Origin: Streptomyces sp. CHD11
GTDB lineage: Bacteria; Actinomycetota; Actinomycetes; Streptomycetales; Streptomycetaceae
NCBI RefSeq assembly: GCF_018638295.1
Contig: NZ_JABTTS010000004.1
Span: 124,001 to 188,000 of the forward strand
Reading direction: 5' to 3'
DNA: 64,000 bases
The position numbers and the translations under genes were made by a program. Of the stretch, positions 63,472 to 64,000 are shown piece by piece. Under the pieces are notes generated by a model. The model saw nothing but the letters and a program-made list of their open reading frames with translations, had not been told where the DNA came from and made no database searches. Position 1 is the stretch's first letter. Every line of letters begins with the position of its first letter.

Positions 63472-64000
63472 CGGCGTTCGAGACGGCCGCCGTGGGAGAA
63501 CTCGCCACCGACGTCCGTCTCCCGGCCGGTGACGGCCCCTTCCCGGCGGTCCTGATCCGCACCCCCTACGACCGGACACGCCACCGGGCCGAGGCGCGTG
63601 GCTGGGCCCGCCGCGGGTTCGCCGCCGTCGTCCAGGACGTGCGGGGCCGGTTCGCGTCACCGGGGGAGTGGCATCCGTACGCGAACGAGACCGCCGACGG
63701 AGCGGCAGCCGTCCGCTGGATCCGGGGGCAGCCGTGGAGCGACGGGCGGCTGGTGGCCGCCGGCGCCTCCTACGCCGCCCACTGCGCCCTCGTCCTCGCC
63801 CGAGACGTCCCCGGGGACGCCCGGCCGGATGCCGTCATCGCGGCCGTACCCGCCCTTGGCCTGGCGGAGACGGCCCGCGAGGCGTCCGGCGTGGAACGGC
63901 TGCTTTCCCGCGCCGGATGGTGGGCCGCCCACGGCGACCGGCGCGACTCCGACGAAAGTGCGCTGAACAAGGCCCTCGCCGAGGATCCCGGACTCCTCGC
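63468..64000 (+). CDS. CocE/NonD-type hydrolase, 5' part
   Basis: At least 177 residues; start overlaps the previous stop (ATGA), frame open to the window end. 'RLPAGDGPFPAVLIRTPYDRT', 'AAVVQDVRGRFASPGEWHPYANETADGAAAVRWIRGQPWSDGRLVAAGASYAAH' are characteristic of the X-Pro dipeptidyl-peptidase/CocE hydrolases, with the nucleophile Ser in GASYAA. In this context it may remove the leader or hydrolyse the modified peptide. Translational coupling to the E1-like gene supports one pathway. Confidence 0.8.
   Translation, partial: MTAFETAAVGELATDVRLPAGDGPFPAVLIRTPYDRTRHRAEARGWARRGFAAVVQDVRGRFASPGEWHPYANETADGAAAVRWIRGQPWSDGRLVAAGASYAAHCALVLARDVPGDARPDAVIAAVPALGLAETAREASGVERLLSRAGWWAAHGDRRDSDESALNKALAEDPGLL

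Overview
The window is a very GC-rich actinobacterial chromosome segment, almost certainly from a Streptomyces. The evidence is the codon bias, the many GTG starts and AGGAGG ribosome sites, and families typical of the genus (xylanase/acetylxylan esterase pair, WhiJ-type XRE plus DUF397 plus ATP-binding trio, DUF5302, DUF6215, ALF-repeat protein). It reads like an accessory region, probably a chromosome arm: intact metabolic operons alternate with gene wrecks, an insertion sequence and orphan stress genes.

Left part (1-17.5 kb). A partial sensor kinase is followed by two TraR/DksA-type zinc-finger genes, a short MreB-like gene and a membrane protein. Next come a secreted xylanase and acetylxylan esterase, then small stress-type genes (hydrolase, DUF2267, nitroreductase), a wrecked N-6 DNA methylase and a fructosamine-kinase-like gene. 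A complete bxl-type operon follows: LacI regulator, sugar-binding lipoprotein, two permeases and a GH3 beta-xylosidase. An identical 11-bp palindrome (CGAAACTTTCG) lies upstream of both the xylanase and the bxl operon, so xylan breakdown outside the cell and xylo-oligomer uptake and cleavage are probably one regulon.

Middle (17.5-30 kb) is a decayed defence or mobile zone. It holds a frameshifted UvrD-type helicase, a frameshifted Ser/Thr kinase, and an IS5-family element that appears to carry a passenger gene. A WhiJ-type regulatory trio, a large DUF262-DUF1524-alkyltransferase-like fusion protein, an erythromycin-esterase-like secreted protein and an NhaA-DsbA fusion broken at a G5 tract follow.

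30-44 kb holds a DEAD-box RNA helicase, DUF5302, a ribonuclease J, a DUF6215 membrane protein and a leftward three-gene unit. That unit encodes a giant Tat-exported ALF-repeat/coiled-coil protein, a secreted protein ending in a nuclease-like domain, and a DUF1963-like cytosolic protein. I read it as a candidate toxin-delivery and immunity unit.

43-56.5 kb looks like a dormancy/hypoxia island: DoxX-like protein, phosphoketolase, truncated LuxR regulator, DosS-like GAF histidine kinase, flavin-binding protein, two universal stress proteins, a cation P-type ATPase, and stubs of a nitroreductase and a third stress protein. DosR-like inverted repeats recur in its intergenic regions.

57-64 kb is the most interesting part. 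Between two Zur-like boxes lie a divergent beta-propeller gene and a metallophore-type ABC importer (binding protein, two FecCD permeases, ATPase). Behind the second box come a 37-residue peptide gene, a strong hairpin, an E1-like/leader-binding RiPP protein and a CocE-type hydrolase that runs off the right edge. I infer a zinc-starvation-induced ribosomal peptide metallophore pathway with its own uptake system. The modifying enzymes probably continue beyond the window.
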